Shown here piece after piece: positions 15,507 to 16,561 of a DNA stretch of 16,561 nt. The notes below the pieces were generated by a model, which ran no database searches, had not been told where the DNA came from, and saw only the letters and a program-made list of their open reading frames with translations. Source of the stretch: Coprobacillus sp. CAG:605 (lineage in GTDB: Bacteria > Bacillota_I > Bacilli_A > RF39 > UBA660). The position numbers were made by a program, and so were the translations under genes. Position 1 is the first letter of the stretch, and each line of letters starts with the position of its first letter. The stretch lies in assembly GCA_000433255.1 (NCBI GenBank), contig HF998210.1, positions 1 through 16,561 on the forward strand, given 5' to 3'.

Positions 15507-15535
15507 ATGATAGCAAACATTTTTTTGCACGTCAA
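15507..15535 (-). promoter_or_regulatory. Strong predicted promoter of the ruvA operon
   Basis: On the minus strand, TTGACG (15535-15530) and TATCAT (15512-15507) are 17 bp apart, and TGC directly precedes the -10 (extended -10). The start would be near 15500, just before the GAGG site of ruvA. Between this promoter and the upstream gene lies about 75 bp of AT-rich DNA with only a weak all-AT hairpin and no convincing terminator. Confidence 0.75.
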
Positions 15536-15611
15536 CCTTTTTAATGGTTATTTTTGATTTATTTTTTGTTAGCAGGACATAATAAATTTAATTTCATTAT
15601 ATTGCGTTTAT

Positions 15612-16561
15612 CTAATGTATTTTTCTTTTTAGTTTTAGACTTTTTGAATTTAATATTTCTTCAACTTTTTCGATTGGAATCTGTAGACTTGAGGATATTG
15701 TCTCGTTAGAAATACCAGCATTAGATAGCATTCTAATATTATTTTCACGTTCTAATCTTTGGCCTTCGTTTATTCCAAGTTGTCGGCCTTCATTTCGGCC
15801 AAGCTTACGGCCACGGGCTTCGCCAATCTTTATTCCATTGGCCTGGCCAACATCTTCTCCAACACCGTATCCTTCCTGATACTCATCAATAAGTCTTTGC
15901 TTATAAAAAGCCTCGACATCATAACTTCCGTCTTCTTTGTAAAACATTAACATACTCTGATACACTCCTTTCAATGTTTTATCTTTTTTGACTATACGAT
16001 TATTTGCTAAAATACTTTCAATATCTTTCACGCCTATCCTGGTTAAAGCTTTAAAATACTCGTATATTTCTTGTTTGCCTTTAGTATATTTGATAGTTTC
16101 TAACTTGTCAAGACAAACATAGCTAATTTCTATAAATTGACTATTATTAAAGCCTTCGCTATACGTAATATCATGATTTATAAATGGCATGTTTTTTAAC
16201 GAATTACCATATATAGCAATGAAGTATATTTTGATATTAGTATTATAAGTTTTCTTACCACGTTTATCTTTTGTTACTGAAAACTTTGAAACCGTTCTGT
16301 TTTGATAGTCTAAGTTTTTCAAATCAGTGTTTCTTGAATACTTGTTGTATGCTTCAATATCCACATAAGTATTATCGTCAATTTTATAGATTAAGTCGCC
16401 AACCCGGTGTACTTCTAAAGCCTTTCTTGCCGAAAGGTTTGGGTCGATAAAATGACCCTTAACTACTTTTTCGTAATCAAGATTGCAAATCCACGAAATA
16501 AGTTTAGCAGCATAATCCGTATTCTCAAGAAGTATTTTCTTAAACACAAAATCAGTAATTA
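15612..16561 (-). CDS. Rpn/PD-(D/E)XK nuclease family (transposase-annotated) protein, N-terminus outside window
   Basis: The frame is open to the right edge. The codons before the GTG at 16547 read I-T-D-F, giving ITDFVFKKIL, the typical N-terminal motif of the Rpn/PDDEXK_2 family. The GTG is therefore internal, and the true start lies outside. Counting from that GTG, the nuclease core has D51 and E65 in DLIYKIDDNTYVDIEAYN. A later linker has glycine at every fourth position from 226 to 262. The last 45 residues form an HTH-like tail (ISNETISSSLQIPIEKVEEIL). Rpn proteins are DNA endonucleases that promote RecA-independent recombination in E. coli; some have been linked to phage defence. Stop TAG at 15614-15612. 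An internal ATG at 15953 has an AAAGGAG site upstream (see findings). I saw no terminal inverted repeats. Confidence 0.85.
   Translation of the reverse strand, partial: ITDFVFKKILLENTDYAAKLISWICNLDYEKVVKGHFIDPNLSARKALEVHRVGDLIYKIDDNTYVDIEAYNKYSRNTDLKNLDYQNRTVSKFSVTKDKRGKKTYNTNIKIYFIAIYGNSLKNMPFINHDITYSEGFNNSQFIEISYVCLDKLETIKYTKGKQEIYEYFKALTRIGVKDIESILANNRIVKKDKTLKGVYQSMLMFYKEDGSYDVEAFYKQRLIDEYQEGYGVGEDVGQANGIKIGEARGRKLGRNEGRQLGINEGQRLERENNIRMLSNAGISNETISSSLQIPIEKVEEILNSKSLKLKRKIH

Noticed and set aside
15485..15611. Terminator or small RNA between the Rpn gene and ruvA
   Set aside because: Only a bulged all-AT hairpin is present and no T-run follows; the clear signal here is the ruvA promoter.
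16545..16547. GTG as the start codon of the Rpn-family gene
   Set aside because: The frame stays open to the window edge and upstream codons I-T-D-F complete the conserved N-terminal motif, so this is an internal valine and the gene is cut by the window.
15612..16561. Complete insertion sequence
   Set aside because: Although this family is often annotated as transposase, I found no terminal inverted repeats or target duplication, and the right side is missing.
1..16561. CRISPR array or prophage module
   Set aside because: No regularly spaced direct repeats and no phage structural, integrase or lysis genes are visible; the UvrX/YolD pair alone is not sufficient evidence of a prophage.

Overview
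The window looks like chromosomal DNA from an AT-rich, low-GC Gram-positive bacterium: a Bacillota or Mollicutes-type lineage, possibly an uncultured gut group such as RF39 or Erysipelotrichia. Evidence for this: it carries both a Gram-positive PolC and a DnaE; it has RuvA and RuvB but no RuvC; AGGAGG-type ribosome binding sites are frequent; and one gene encodes a surface protein with a SipW-type signal peptide. TGG is the tryptophan codon and TGA acts as a stop, so the standard bacterial code fits. The lineage is an inference from gene content. I estimate about one third G+C by eye; this was not computed.

Layout, left to right. (1) 1-1072, minus strand: a large exported protein whose C-terminus lies beyond the left edge, followed by a hairpin-rich 270-bp control region. 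(2) 1343-4118, minus strand: a three-gene operon of an ABC ATPase, an ABC-2 permease (NatAB type) and a membrane-anchored thioredoxin-like protein, closed by a clear terminator. (3) 4252-5949, plus strand: a UvrX-like Y-family DNA polymerase, an overlapping YolD-like gene and a tRNA-Ala with its own promoter, followed by several terminator hairpins. (4) 6062-13293, minus strand: dnaE and polC, joined by a one-base TAATG overlap. (5) 13358-15484, minus strand: ruvA, a HAD-family nucleotidase-like gene and ruvB, read from one strong promoter. (6) 15612-16561, minus strand: an Rpn/PD-(D/E)XK family gene whose N-terminus lies beyond the right edge.

The central 11 kb is a DNA-metabolism neighbourhood. 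It holds two C-family replicative polymerases, a translesion polymerase and the RuvAB branch-migration motor. PolC and the Y-family polymerase end in, or carry, the same clamp-binding pentapeptide QLSLF, which suggests they use the same sliding clamp. All intergenic spaces are shorter than 300 bases, and each is described below.

I see no CRISPR array, complete insertion sequence or clearly new multi-gene defence system. The points most worth following up are the coupled dnaE-polC pair, the loss of all PHP metal ligands in DnaE, a possible internal start in the Rpn gene, the odd C33 base of the tRNA-Ala, and the inverted repeats upstream of the surface protein gene.
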